Assembly: GCA_951799405.1 (NCBI GenBank)
Contig: OX637346.1
Coordinates: forward strand, 10,439,215 to 10,503,214
Direction: 5' to 3'
Source of the DNA: Agapetus fuscipes
Lineage: Eukaryota; Arthropoda; Insecta; Trichoptera; Glossosomatidae
Length of the DNA: 64,000 nt
Translations under genes and position numbers: made by a program
Part shown: positions 30,211-41,238 of the stretch, piece by piece
How positions within the stretch are numbered: the first letter of the stretch is position 1
Layout: each line of letters begins with the position of its first letter
The notes under the pieces: model-generated
The model's database searches: none
What the model saw: the letters and a program-made list of their open reading frames with translations, nothing else
Told to the model about the DNA's origin: nothing

Positions 30211-31504
30211 AATTGTGAAGATGGCAGCCGTCAGCAGCAATAAGCTAGTACAATTTACATATATTTCTCATGTTTGAGCTGCTTTTTTACAAATCCCAAA
30301 AGGTATGGAGGTTTTTTTCGATTGATTGGGGTTCTCAACTTTTTTAAGAGAAATTTTATTAAATCTGTTATGTTATACCCTTTGGTATTTGTAGAAAATC
30401 TTTGAATCCGGAGAGCACTCTGGTTATTCCACGATACCCATTGAGACACAAATCGAGTCAGAAATATTACTTGCCGCTATTTGGTCATAGTAATTCATGC
30501 CGATTAAACTGAACTCATTTTTTGAGTGTCTTAATTTTCAGCTGAGTGAGAAAATTTGTAGTTGTTACAAAAAAAATACAAAAAAGGGTTTAAAGCGCAG
30601 CCCCGATGCTTACCTGTCCCAATCATTTAATATTCCAAGTTGTGTAAAATAACAGCCAATTATTCTTCTTCTGTTGGTGCTATTTTTGCCTATAAAGCTG
30701 TGGCTCAGTATGGGAACTTGATGCTTTTTTGAACCATGGTCGCAGGTTTTCTTAACCACATAACAGCCAATATAGGACTCTATTCAACTTCTCTACAAGC
30801 TATGCAATTAATTGTACGAACAGAGTCATCATTTTTTCCCCACCCTGTACTAGAGCAGAATGTACATACATATCTTGTATTAAACACCTTCCTTTTAGCT
30901 ACATACAGAATTGCTTCAATGTTTCTTCATTTGAGCAAGCCAAGCCAGTTTCAAAGGACAACTTGTTTATTATGCCATTAACTCTGGTGGAATCGGAAGC
31001 ATAATAAAGCCACAGACATCTTATTTGAAAACTTTATAACTAATTCCCATTTTATGATTGTGTTTTGTGAAGGTGCCTACATCTGTTAATATTTTATGCC
31101 TAGACTATATTAAAACCAGCGCTTCAATATTTAGAATTATAAAATATATTTTCATCTCCATATTTAGTAAGGATGGAATATTTTTTTTATAGGAATACCT
31201 ATTTTATTAATAGTAGATAAAATGCAGTAGATCGTCGGTTATCCGAAGGTGTATTAACCTGACATTTACTGAATAAAAAAAATAAAGTTATTAAAAATAT
31301 TTTATAAGACTGAAAGTAGAAACTTGGTACAAAGATATGCATGGAAATAATACAAAAAATAGAATTAAAGTAGGAACAACGGTTGTTTAACATTAAATAT
31401 TTATTGAATTCATAAGTAATTAGGTACATAAATAATTAGCATATAAAACACAGTTTATATTTTTTCTATACAAAATATTCTAGTTGAATAGTACGATATC
31501 GTTC
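30211..31504. other. Unassigned AT-rich DNA downstream of the carboxypeptidase pair
   Basis: Lies 3' of the last exon of the downstream gene and would include its 3' untranslated end. No gene seen. Confidence 0.4.
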
Positions 31505-34500
31505 TTAATAATGAAATTCTCCATTGACCAAATCATCAATCATTTGTTTTCCCGCTTTTGGGTCGTAAGTTATTGCCTTAAAAAAGAAAAAAAAGCATTA
31601 TATTAAAATGCCTTATTTATACATATATAATATTTTTTAAACTTAATGAGGTCTATAAATCTATAATCTAAGTTGCAAGGATATATTTATTCAAAGCTCT
31701 CAGATGTATGCCCACAAACAAACACGTGTAGTTCGCGCTTACAAATGCTGATTGTGTACTTACAAATAAAATCCAAACCTCAAATGAACATAAGCCCTGC
31801 AACTCTTGCCGACATTCCCTGAAACAGGGGTGACATTGGCAAAGTGAAACATTTTTTACAGTATGGGTGGTCAGCCTCATACCAACCTATAAGTCAAGGT
31901 CTACACATAAATTGACTTGGACAAACTTGTGATGTCACACGGTCGGGTTGCTAAGGAAAATTTAAAATAAAATAGGCTTTCGTTGCTAAGGACTGTAGTC
32001 CTTCGCAAGTGTGATGAATGCCTAAAAATCTAAATTTTATATTTAAAGAGAGATTCGATATAAAATAAGCGGGGGAAAAATATTACGTCACCTCGCCAGG
32101 GGGCTAGGGAAATATGTACTCTAATGATATTTTGTTATTGGTAGCTTAAGTGTGTACTTAGTACATGTGTGACGTCACCCCGCCGTTGAGAGATATTTTA
32201 AATTTGGATCTTAGATCCCGCTTTATAACATTATTTTTGGAATACAACCTCATGTCCTGCTAGCTTGAAGGTCACCAAAGCAAGATTGCTGTATGTCTTC
32301 TTAAACCCACATGGTACATTCTCCGCTCTGAAGAGATAACGTCTTTGTGCTCGGAATTGATCCGCTCCTGGCCATTTCAATTTATTCACCCAACTTATGA
32401 CACCTACAAAAAATACGTCAATTATTTTGTAAAATAATGATGATGAGTTGATGATTTCTTTATAGCGCCGTTTTGTGATGTAGTCACTCCAAGGGCGCTT
32501 GTGCAAATGATGCCAGAAATTTGCTTGTCTTCAGTGCATTCCAGAACTTTCCATGGTCTTCTAGCTCTCTCACATGATATGTGGCAGGTGGTATCAGGCC
32601 AGAGGACCAGCAACTGCAAATGCACGCTGTCCTGTAATTCTACCTTTTTGCTTTATACCTGTACCACTGGAATAAAACATTGCGTGAACTCAACTCGATT
32701 GCGTTAATCGAAAAAATGAAAATATTCCTTACATTTTCAATTCACGCAATCGACGGTGAGCAATAGTTGCAGAGCTTATGTTCATTAAAAAAAAATTAGG
32801 CTGATTTTCCAGGCCAGAGAGCCAGCAACTGCAAATGCACGCTCTCCAAAAATTTTCGACTGATATAAATTTGAAACATTCCATGGTTATTATATTTTTT
32901 TGATTTTCAAATCGCTTTTCAGCATGTCTTTCATCAAATACTGTAAAAACCCTATTTTTTTATTTTTGAGAAAAAACGTGGAAAAGAATAAAATATTTTC
33001 AATTACGTAATGTAAAATTATGTTCATTGGATACAATATTGCTCCATAAAAACAAAACAGTGTTCTAATAGCGATATCTTTGTTTTGTATACATGCTTCT
33101 TTGACCTTAACCATAGGACAGATACAAGACTAAGCAGAGGACAAAGATGGATTAAGGCTGAAGATAACGAAGGCCAAGGCTCGATATGAGCGGCAGAGCG
33201 ATCGAAAAAGAAGACCCTAAAAATTATAATAGATTCAAAACAGAAATAATCTGAAGAAAATAGAGTGTTTATGAAATTTAAAACTCACCTGTAGTTGCCA
33301 CAAGTATATCTAGATTTCCATTATAAACAAGGACTTTTACTGAAGTATCGTTTAACAAACTCTCAACTAAAAAATAAACAAAGCAACATATCATATTTAG
33401 AATATTTATGCTGTGAAATCCATTAAAATATTGAGCATGAATATTGAAAAACATAATGAAAGACCAATTAATATTATCTCATAAAGGAAGAGACTTTCCA
33501 ATTACATCATTTACGGCTATGAGAAAGGATTTTTACTGGTCTAGTGATTTTATCAACAGCAATGAGAATAGAAAAATCAAGAAGTACTTTTTTTACGAAG
33601 GAATAAGATTGAGTTGTGAATTTCACTCAGTTTTCAAAAAAAATCACACGTTAATTCGTCTCAAAAGTCCAAATAAGATAAATAAAAACATATGTGAAAT
33701 TTCAAGACTGACTTTCTAATACTTATTTTGTTGTTTGATTAATTAGATATGAAGTACCCTATGATATCTGTCAAAGCTCCATCGAGAAAAGTCCAGGCCT
33801 CAGGTCCTGATAAAAACCAGCACTGTTTTATTTCAAAATGATTGTCCTGATCCTAGCCTCGCCCAGTCATAGCACAAGCGGTTTTTTTTAAATTATTTAA
33901 TTATATATTTCCGAAATGACGTTATCAAAGTTTTTGAAATTGTGTTGAAATTAATAAAGGACAGGTATTTTTGGGATTTATTTCACACGGTATGAAAAAA
34001 TAAATCTTACCTACGTGAGTTACTGGTTTCAGAGTGTCATTTATTAAAGCACTATAAACATCAAAATTGGACGTCGAAAACACGATATCTTTTAATGCTT
34101 TTTTCACAGACATTTCTGTTTCTGACCCTGCCATCAAAGTGTCCAAATTTGGTGCTAAAAAGATTGTCAAATTTTGTAATCGATAAAAAATCAGTAAAAC
34201 AAAAAAAATAATCAAACGTTCAAACAATAATCAAACTGAAAAGGGTAAAGTAAGAAGTATACTATAAAATTATTTAAATTGTTAGACTCACGGTCATGAT
34301 ATGGACTCAAAAAGTTGTACATGCTTACAAAGCTGTTTGCCTCTTCATCAATCATAAATTGTAAGCCCTGGTAGAGCTCTATCATTTCGCTGTAAAGTCC
34401 TTTGTCGTAAACTTCTTTGATTTTCGCCACGTGCGCGTCCAGTCTATGCATTCCTTTTTCTTCTATTAGACTGAGCTGGTGAAGAAGTGGAGGTAACGCC

Positions 34501-37500
34501 AATATGGAGTCTATGGGAGATATCCAAGCGTTGCCCATTCCGACTCCCGTTATATTGCATTTGATTCTCTCAGCTTGAACTTCCTAAAAATAAAACAAAA
34601 ATCGTGATTGAATTAATATTTTTCAGGGTTTGGTGGCTTACACAGTGAAAGTCCATTGTATAATTAATCAAATAAATATACTGTTTTAATTCACTTTTTT
34701 AATTTTTTTATTTTAAATATGTCTAACAGTTTTCGCCTAAAAAGGCATCCTCAGGATTGTATTAAATTTGGTTTGAAAATAACACATCTCTAATTTTGTA
34801 TTGAGAGTTTAAAATTGTAAAAATATTTTATCGAAACGAAAGGATATAATAATAATAATATATTATTAGGATGATTTATTTGGTGAGCGCTGTTTTTGTG
34901 TGTATCACATCTCAAGAGCACTCTGCGAGCTTGGTCGTTGCTGTAAAAAGTGTCAATTCTTAAGGTTGTAAGTTTGGATGGACCTTTCAGTGACCGGTAT
35001 TTGGTAAAGGTTTATGATCTTTACAACCCAGCGAAGAGCACATTTGGAAATATAAATGGTATATTTTTTGTGCTCCGCCGGGATTCGAATTCACAACCTT
35101 CCATTTACGAGTCCGAAGTGTTGCCACTGGACTACGGACGGGTCCAAAAAATACCAACAACACGCGGTGTACCTGAGCGGTCACACATCCAAGTAGGTAG
35201 GTACTATCCGCGCCCAATGTTGCTTAACTTCGGTGATCTGATGAGAACCGGTGCTTTCAACATGGTATCGTCGTTGACAGTTGCGAGTATTACAAATTTT
35301 GCATGATAATTATCCGTTACAAAATTTGTTATTTTTAATTATTATCTACTTTACTTTGTAAAAATTGTAGATGTGGGTAAATATTAAAGACAAATAAACA
35401 ATTCTTACTCAAACTATCCTCGTACCTGCCCTGATAGACACACAAAGTATATATACAGTGAAAATGTGAAAGGGAAAAGAAGAAAGAAAGACTGAAAGAA
35501 GTATGGCTCGATTAGATTGGTAAAATTGTGGAAGAATGGGATATACAAACACTTCTCATGAAGTTATAAGCAACGATACGGCAAAACAAAAAACTTCTCC
35601 TTTTTTCTTTCATGTCCCCGTAAGTGCATTCTGGTCTCTTTTTCTTACTCTGCAGATACTAGATTTTAGAAAAAAGTTTATTAATAAAATAAACATACTT
35701 TATTTTAAAGTAAACTTACATCCCATAGCAATTTGGTAAATTGTACTCCCATTTTTCCTCCGTAGGATTCACCAAATACGTACAACTCTGTAGATTCAAA
35801 CTGAGGAAATTTCTGATAGAATTGTTTCATGAATTCCAAAAGGTCTTGAGCTGTGCGAAAGCAATTACTATTAGAAAAATATTTTCAGGTTGATAACATG
35901 ACGTATTTGTTACGTAAAATTTACCCTACCAATTTCGTCGTTATTCGTGGTAAAAAGTGAACTGTTGGTCACATAACTAAAGCCTGTTCCTACAGGATTG
36001 TCAACAAACAATACATTGTAATCTTCAACCTGTAAATAAAAATAAAACCATTAAAAACAACATTGTCTACCTGTGAGTTACGTGACTAAGCTACACAGAT
36101 AGCGTTACTTCTTTCCGTGTTTCCCCGAAGGAGTCGCATGTGGCGAGTGGAACCTTTTTTTATTTTTAGAAGTACGGAGGCTGGCTTTAAGCAAACTACT
36201 TCACTTGATGTTGGAGTTTCCTAGCTTTCAAGGAGGCTGGTACTAATTTCTTGTGTAAGATGTGTAAACTTTGCCGGTATTTTATTTTGGGCATAAAATA
36301 AACACCAAAATGGGAAATCATTTCTGATAAACTTGGTGGTATTCGAACACAAGCTCTCAGCATAGAATGCAAGCACTCTATCAACTGAGCTATCGACTGT
36401 AGTTCATTTAACAAAATCCAAATGTGGATATTATGCTCTAAGCCATTTGTTATTTTCATGAATTCTAGAGTTTAACATATTATTTTATTTATTGAATCTC
36501 TAAAAGCTGGATATCGGGGCTATTCTTAGACATTTTAGTCGCCCGTTGAGCCCACGCTTTGACAAACTAATGATGCATTTGTATGAAAACCTGTCAATCC
36601 AAGATGGCCGCAAGTGAACAGCTGATTACAGTCTTCATACAAAAACTACCAAAATTCGGTAAGTAAGAATGACCGTGGTCATGAAACTTCCAGCCGAGGC
36701 ATCATTAGTTTGTCAAAGCGTGGGCTCAACGGGCGACTAAAATGTCTTAGAATAGCCCCGATAGGGGTTTATCAGCTTAATCGGCAATGAGATAACATCT
36801 ATAATCTATAATCTATAATCTAAGCTGCAAGGATATGTAAGCATTTAAGGCTCATATGAAATGCATGCCCACAGACAGGCACATGTAGGTTCGCGCCTAC
36901 ACATTCTGCATGCGTGCATACAAATAAAGAAAACCTCACATGGACATAAACCTTGCAACTCCTGCCGCCGTTCCCTGAACCGGGGTGGCATTGGCAAAAG
37001 TGAACCGATTTTTACAGCACGGGTGGTCAGCCTCGTACCAACCTATCAGTCAAGGAGCACATAAAATTATAAATGATATACAGAAATTCATAATGAGACA
37101 CATTACAAATTCCAGATTTGAAATTTGGTAAAAATACTGCAATGTTTTCCATGTGTCTTTTACAACCAAGGATTGGATGGTCTTCGACCAGGCACCAATT
37201 AAATTGTGTTGTTTTTTTTAAGGACAACAAGCTTTAAGATATTTTATCAGTTTTTATCTGAACATTAATTTCAATCAAAGTGTTTCAATCAAACTAGAAC
37301 CACTGTTTAAACACAACAAGAAACTTTTGCCATGCAATCAGATCATACCATCAGATTAAGGGTATATTACGTGCTCATTTAGAAGTATCCAATTGATAAT
37401 AATTTTTTTTTGAGGTGAAAAACTTCTTCTTCTCCAGTTTCAATCCTGGGATTGGCTTGCAGCAATCTCTTTTACTCTTCTCCTCCATTCTTCCCTGTCT

Positions 37501-38838
37501 TGTGCGGCTCTTTTTAAGTCTGCATATGATGAGCAGCGCACGTCCACCAACAGGTCCTCCAAGTATTCTTGGCGTGGGCGTCCCCTAGAGTTGGTCCCCT
37601 CGGTCATCCCCTCCATTATGGCATGCAAGAGACCTTCTTGTCGTATTACATGGCCGATCCATCTTGCACGCCGATCGGACAAGGTCCTGAGCAGATGCCT
37701 TCCTCCTTCGATTATTTGGAGAACCTCCTCATTTGTAGTGTGGTCTCTCCAGGAAATTCCTAGTAGTCTAAAAAGACTTACCCATGAATAATTTCTTGGA
37801 TTTAAATCTTCATCAAGAGGTCCTAAAATGAGAAAGTTTCCAACAGCGCTGGATGCAAAACTTGGTCCGCCTTGAAGCCACAGGATGAGAGGTCTGTCTT
37901 CTGGGCTGGAGACATTGGCTGAAGTGTAATACAGCCACCAAAAGGTGTAGGCTCCCTCGCGGACCTTGAAATGACCCCAGTCTTGTTCTCCGGGCCCAAA
38001 ACCCTGACGACCTTGAAGTCATCAATAAAATAAAAGAGAAATCCAAAGTAAAAAAGTGAGGAGAATGACTATTTTAAGAACAAGATTTTGGTCCAGTATT
38101 TTCAACGTGAGCATAGCAACTTTATACTGAATGAAAAGGACGCATTTATGTCAATCGTGTGGGTAGATTTTTTTATCTTTCAAAAGTCAGTTACGCTAAC
38201 GTTGAAAATATCGGACCTAAGAGAGGCTTAGAAAAAAATGTAACTGCTCGTATGAAAAGCACTTTTCTGGAACATAACCAAGTTAATGAGGCTTGCAAAT
38301 ATAAATTTGTTGATTATGCTGAAAAAAATGGCTTTCATGTTATGAGAAGTCTTGTTGTTAATTAATTTTAATTAGTTCACATTCAAGCTGAGAAAAAATG
38401 AGATAATGAATTGCATAATAATACTATGTACGTAATCAAAATTAGGTCACCATGATGATATCAGTTTCGTCTGAATTGTTTTAGCATCTCATAAACGCGT
38501 TTATGTAAGACTATTTGTTGCAACTTATAATGAATACAACCTGTCCAAAGGCAAGAGATTAACGCTACGGACTCTTAATCGGAAAGTAGGTGGTTTTATT
38601 CTCAGCGGAGCAGAAAAAACTTGAATTTCAAATATCCTCTCACAACTTTACCAAAGACGGGTAGCAAAAGATCCATCTTTCTATAAAGCAACTAGGTGTT
38701 GATTGAGTACATGGGATTTTTATAGCAATTAAATCTTTACTTTTACTAAACTATTTCTAAAAATATAACTAAGTACTTACCGCTTACATTAAAAATTAAA
38801 CAAAAAATTACACCCAACAGGAATACCACCCACTTCAT
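31505..38838 (-). CDS. Serine carboxypeptidase-like protein, S10 family (SCPEP1 type); diverged downstream paralog, nine exons
   Basis: Exons in transcript order: 38781-38838, 37782-38011, 35930-36029, 35720-35850, 34292-34583, 34011-34154, 33289-33366, 32249-32403, 31505-31576. Joined: 1260 nt, 419 residues. Phases match the upstream paralog exon by exon. A hydrophobic signal peptide (MKWVVFLLGVIFCLIF) precedes RQGFGPGEQDWG. The triad is present: Ser158 in FGESYGGKMG, Asp338 in YNGNLDILV, His395 in LAGHE. Two oddities: exon 2 reads QGGPSFASS where the family has QGGPGGSS, and the segment after the catalytic His is AITYDP rather than the usual VPxDNP type. The exon 8 donor is GTTGTA, weaker than the others, but using it gives 155 nt, the same as the paralog; reading through instead would end after VVFQK at 32231. 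Exon 5 is nine codons shorter than its paralog. It lies about 2.4 kb downstream of its sister. It may be a divergent active enzyme or a non-enzymatic homologue. Confidence 0.9.
31660..31905 (-). repeat. Repeat M copy in intron 8 of the downstream carboxypeptidase
   Basis: Full-length copy; plus-strand view ATCTAAGTTGCAAGGATATA to CAACCTATAAGTCAAGG. Very similar to the copy at 27213 (shared TTCGCGCTTACAAATGCTG on the complementary side). Confidence 0.75.
32438..32625 (-). mobile_element. LINE D 3' end, intron 7 of the downstream carboxypeptidase
   Basis: Same family: TTGATGATTTCTTTATAGCG, AGTCACTCCAAGGGCGCTTG, TTTGCTTGTCTTCAGTGCAT. A second short scrap of the same family (AGCCAGCAACTGCAAATGCA) is at 32808-32860. 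Confidence 0.6.
34681..34760 (-). other. Stem-loop module of the foldback family, intron 4 of the downstream carboxypeptidase
   Basis: The minus strand reads CCTGAGGATGCC-TTTTTA-GGCGAAAACTG and, about 35 bp on, AAGTGAATTAAAACAG. CACAGTGAAAGTCCATTG, a family end, is at about 34643. Confidence 0.5.
34868..35281 (-). mobile_element. Composite 5S-tRNA SINE (family 1), full head, intron 4 of the downstream carboxypeptidase
   Basis: 5S-like domain at about 35152-35278 (AAGTTAAGCAACATTGGGCG and CTTGGATGTGTGACCGCTCA on the minus strand), then a tRNA-like domain (about 35075-35145) with GTCCAGTGGCAACACTTCGG and B-box TTCGAATCCC. Unlike the copy at 25665, the tail ends with TGTGATACACACAAAAACAG and CACCAAATAAATCATCC. 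Confidence 0.8.
35440..35545 (+). mobile_element. LINE B relic, short
   Basis: Contains ATACAGTGAAAATGTGAAAG, AAGTATGGCTCGATTAGATT and GAAGAATGGGATATACAAA, matching the GRPRKVW...EEWDIQ part of LINE B at the nucleotide level. Confidence 0.45.
36088..36402 (-). mobile_element. SINE family 2, intron 2 of the downstream carboxypeptidase
   Basis: On the minus strand: tRNA-like head with TAGCTCAGTTGATAGAGTGC and GTGTTCGAATACCACC, then the full body and the GTGTAGCTTAGTCACG end. Confidence 0.7.
36517..36770. mobile_element. Miniature inverted-repeat element, about 60-bp arms, intron 2 of the downstream carboxypeptidase
   Basis: Left arm GGGGCTATTCTTAGACATTT, then AGTCGCCCGTTGAGCCCACG and TTTGACAAACTAATGATGC; the right arm is the inverse. 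The centre contains ATCCAAGATGGCCGC. A second copy is at 52318-52560. Confidence 0.75.
36795..37110 (-). repeat. Repeat M copy plus shared flank, intron 2 of the downstream carboxypeptidase
   Basis: Nearly identical to 46436-46740. The match runs about 55 bp past the normal end of the repeat (TTATAAATGATATACAGAAA, TCATAATGAGACACATTACA), so the two loci share flanking DNA. Confidence 0.75.
37440..37770 (-). mobile_element. LINE C: C-terminal fragment, intron 2 of the downstream carboxypeptidase
   Basis: The minus strand reads LGISWRDHTTNEEVL, then LLRTLSDRRARWIGHVIRQ, EGTNSRGRPRQEYLEDLL and DREEWRRRVKEIAASQSQD, then stop. Same general protein type as LINE B but a separate family. It begins only about a dozen bases into the intron after exon 2. 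Confidence 0.7.
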
Positions 38839-39139
38839 TTTATCACTTATTTTTTAACAATTTTTATAATCATTAAATATTGTTTTAATTCGCTTAAAAA
38901 GTTAAATTATGACGTCCCTTCCGTGTGATTAGGAGTTTGATACTAAATTCCATAAAATAAATCATTATTTCACGAACTATTCAATATTTATAAACATAAA
39001 TGAAGCGATCATGGTATCTTTCTCCTTGGTAATTTGCAAAATCTTGCATATCTACAATAACCTCCTGGCCTATGACGCTTATACAAAATATGAAATCAAA
39101 TGGTGATATATTTGATAGATTTATTTAATGATATTTATA

Positions 39140-39397
39140 CTACATTGTTCCTTGACTTATAGGTTGGTATGAGGCTGGCCACCCATGCTGTAAAAATGGT
39201 TCACTTTGCCAATGTCACCCCTGTTTCAGGGTAGGACGGCAAGAGTTACAGGGTGTATGTTCATTTGAGATTTGGTTTTTATGTTGTAGGTTCACATGAG
39301 GCATGTGCAAGCGTGAACTTGTACGTGTCTGGCTGTGGGAATGCATGTAATGTGAATTTTTAATGTAACATAATTAGAACAGATTAGATAAGATTAA
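39140..39397 (+). repeat. Repeat M copy between the two carboxypeptidase genes
   Basis: Full length; very similar to 18571-18838 (GACGGCAAGAGTTACAGGGT, TTCACATGAGGCATGTGCAA). Confidence 0.75.
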
Positions 39398-39411
39398 AAA
39401 AATTAAATTAG

Positions 39412-39700
39412 GCTGATTTATTTGGTGAGCGCTGTTTTTGTGTGTATCACACCTCAAGAGCCCTCTGCGAGCTTGGTCGTCGCTGTAGAAAGCGCCAATT
39501 CTCAAGCAAGACCCAGTTGTTGTAAGGCTGGATGGACCTTTTGATGACCGGTCTTTGGTAAAGGTTTATGAATTTTTCAACCCAGCGAAGAGCAAATTTG
39601 AAAATATAAATGGTATATTTGTTGTGCTTCGCCGGGATTCGAACCCACGACCTTCCAGTTACGAGTCCGAAGTGTTACCACCTGGACTACGGATGATCCT
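39412..39700 (-). mobile_element. SINE family 1, tRNA head only
   Basis: Same tRNA-like domain (GTCCAGGTGGTAACACTTCG; B-box GGGTTCGAATCCC) and body as the composite copies, but no 5S part. Tail of the TGTGATACACACAAAAACAG type. Confidence 0.75.
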
Positions 39701-39969
39701 TTCACCCATGAATTTTTCACTTCATTACCGTCATTTCTTTTTCAGCCTTTCTGGGGATGACTTTATTAATTAATTTATTTAAAAAAAACACAGACAAGAT
39801 AACATGACAGTATTGAACGAAAAAATTATACGGTTGACAAACTGTCTTTGACAATTTACGACTTTGTGCAGTTTGCAGTTTGTAGCTGCGACCTTGACAA
39901 AATTATTTCTTCATTATACTCGTATATTATCCTATTTAATGATCAAATGATGACATGTACTATAATAAT

Positions 39970-40212
39970 CCATACTCTAAGTTGCAAAGTTATATTTGAA
40001 CTTCATTTTAAATTCATGCCCACAAACAGACGCGTTTAAGCTCGCGCTTAATAATATTGCATGTCTTCTTATAAATTAACATCAAAACCTCAAATAAACA
40101 TACACCCTGAGACTTTTGCCGACCTTCCCTGAAACAGGAGTTGCATTGGCAACGTGAACCATTTTTTACAGTGTGGGTGGTCAGCCTGATACTCACCTAT
40201 AAGTCAAGGAAT
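39970..40212 (-). repeat. Repeat M copy
   Basis: Full length, somewhat diverged in the centre (ATAATATTGCATGTCTTCTT). Confidence 0.7.
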
Positions 40213-40664
40213 AGTAAGATATATTGTGTAATGAACTATGAAAGATGTATAAGAAAGAAAAATGTATCTACGATTTTAATTATAAAATTAATGACAAAAT
40301 ACAGGTATGTAGGATTTTTCCTAGAATATGCCGCAATAAGAACATTCTGATTTTAACTAGCAGTTCTTGGTGTGTTGTCCAACATCATTTGGTTTTGTAT
40401 AATCTATTTATTTCAACCTTCTGCAATACCGGAGGAACGAAACAAAAATATTTGTTATATAGAATATCACATAATATCACACGATGCATCTCTTGGATTT
40501 CTTAACATTTGGTAAATATCTTTTGAGCTGACTAAAAGGCTAATGGAACATCGATCTCAGTCGACCCATTTTTATAGATTAACACAATTTATTTTGAGTT
40601 TTTTTTTTGTATCCATTTCCCATTCTTTTTAAGTTTTAACGTAATGCACTGTATGCCATTTTAA

Positions 40665-40818
40665 TGGCCATTTAAAAAAATCACACTTCAACTGAAAGTG
40701 GTTGGTGTGAGGCCGGCCCCCTTGCCTGTAAAAATGAGTAGGTCCCGAATCGCCGCATGCGACCCCTTCGGGGACAACGCAGGCAAGAAGTTACACTATA
40801 TGTGTAGCTTAGTTGAAC
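40665..40818 (+). mobile_element. SINE family 2, 3' part
   Basis: Body from ATTTAAAAAAATCACACTTC through GTGTGAGGCCGGCCCCCTTG to ATGTGTAGCTTAGTTGA. Headless. Confidence 0.6.
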
Positions 40819-41238
40819 ATTGCTTATAAATAATCATAAGTATATTTCTTTCAAAAAATAAAAAAAACATGTGTACGTACGTTGATTTTTTATTCTTGGA
40901 TTTATCTGGTTACTAACAACATATTCAGTGATCTGTGCTAACAACATATGAAAACAAACAATTGATTGTATGTTGGTTTCAGTGCTGTTTCAATTGTTGC
41001 CACTCAGTTTCATATCAAATATTTTCGTAAATGTTATATTGGCCCACGATTGTTTATCCTATGAAATGGAGTAGATAAACACATGTGTTTTGATAACAGC
41101 TTTAATAATGATGAAACAGTTTTTTTTGTGAATAATCTAGATTATTTGCTTTGGCAGATTTTGTAGATTTTTGTACAATGGTTAACGGTACAATTGTTAT
41201 AGATTAATGATATTATTTTGTGATAGATGTCCCACATT

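Noticed and set aside
35152..35278. Authentic 5S rRNA gene
   Set aside because: It is joined to a tRNA-like SINE head, has internal indels (a GTAGGTAG duplication in the promoter region) and occurs with a dispersed repeat body.
37813..38046. 77-codon minus frame overlapping exon 2 of the downstream carboxypeptidase
   Set aside because: It is an out-of-frame shadow; the frame matching S10 proteins is the one joined by the splice sites at 37782 and 38011.
38839..41238. A third carboxypeptidase copy between the two genes
   Set aside because: No GGP, DNPVG, SYGG or AGH motif on either strand; the space is filled by repeat M and SINE copies.
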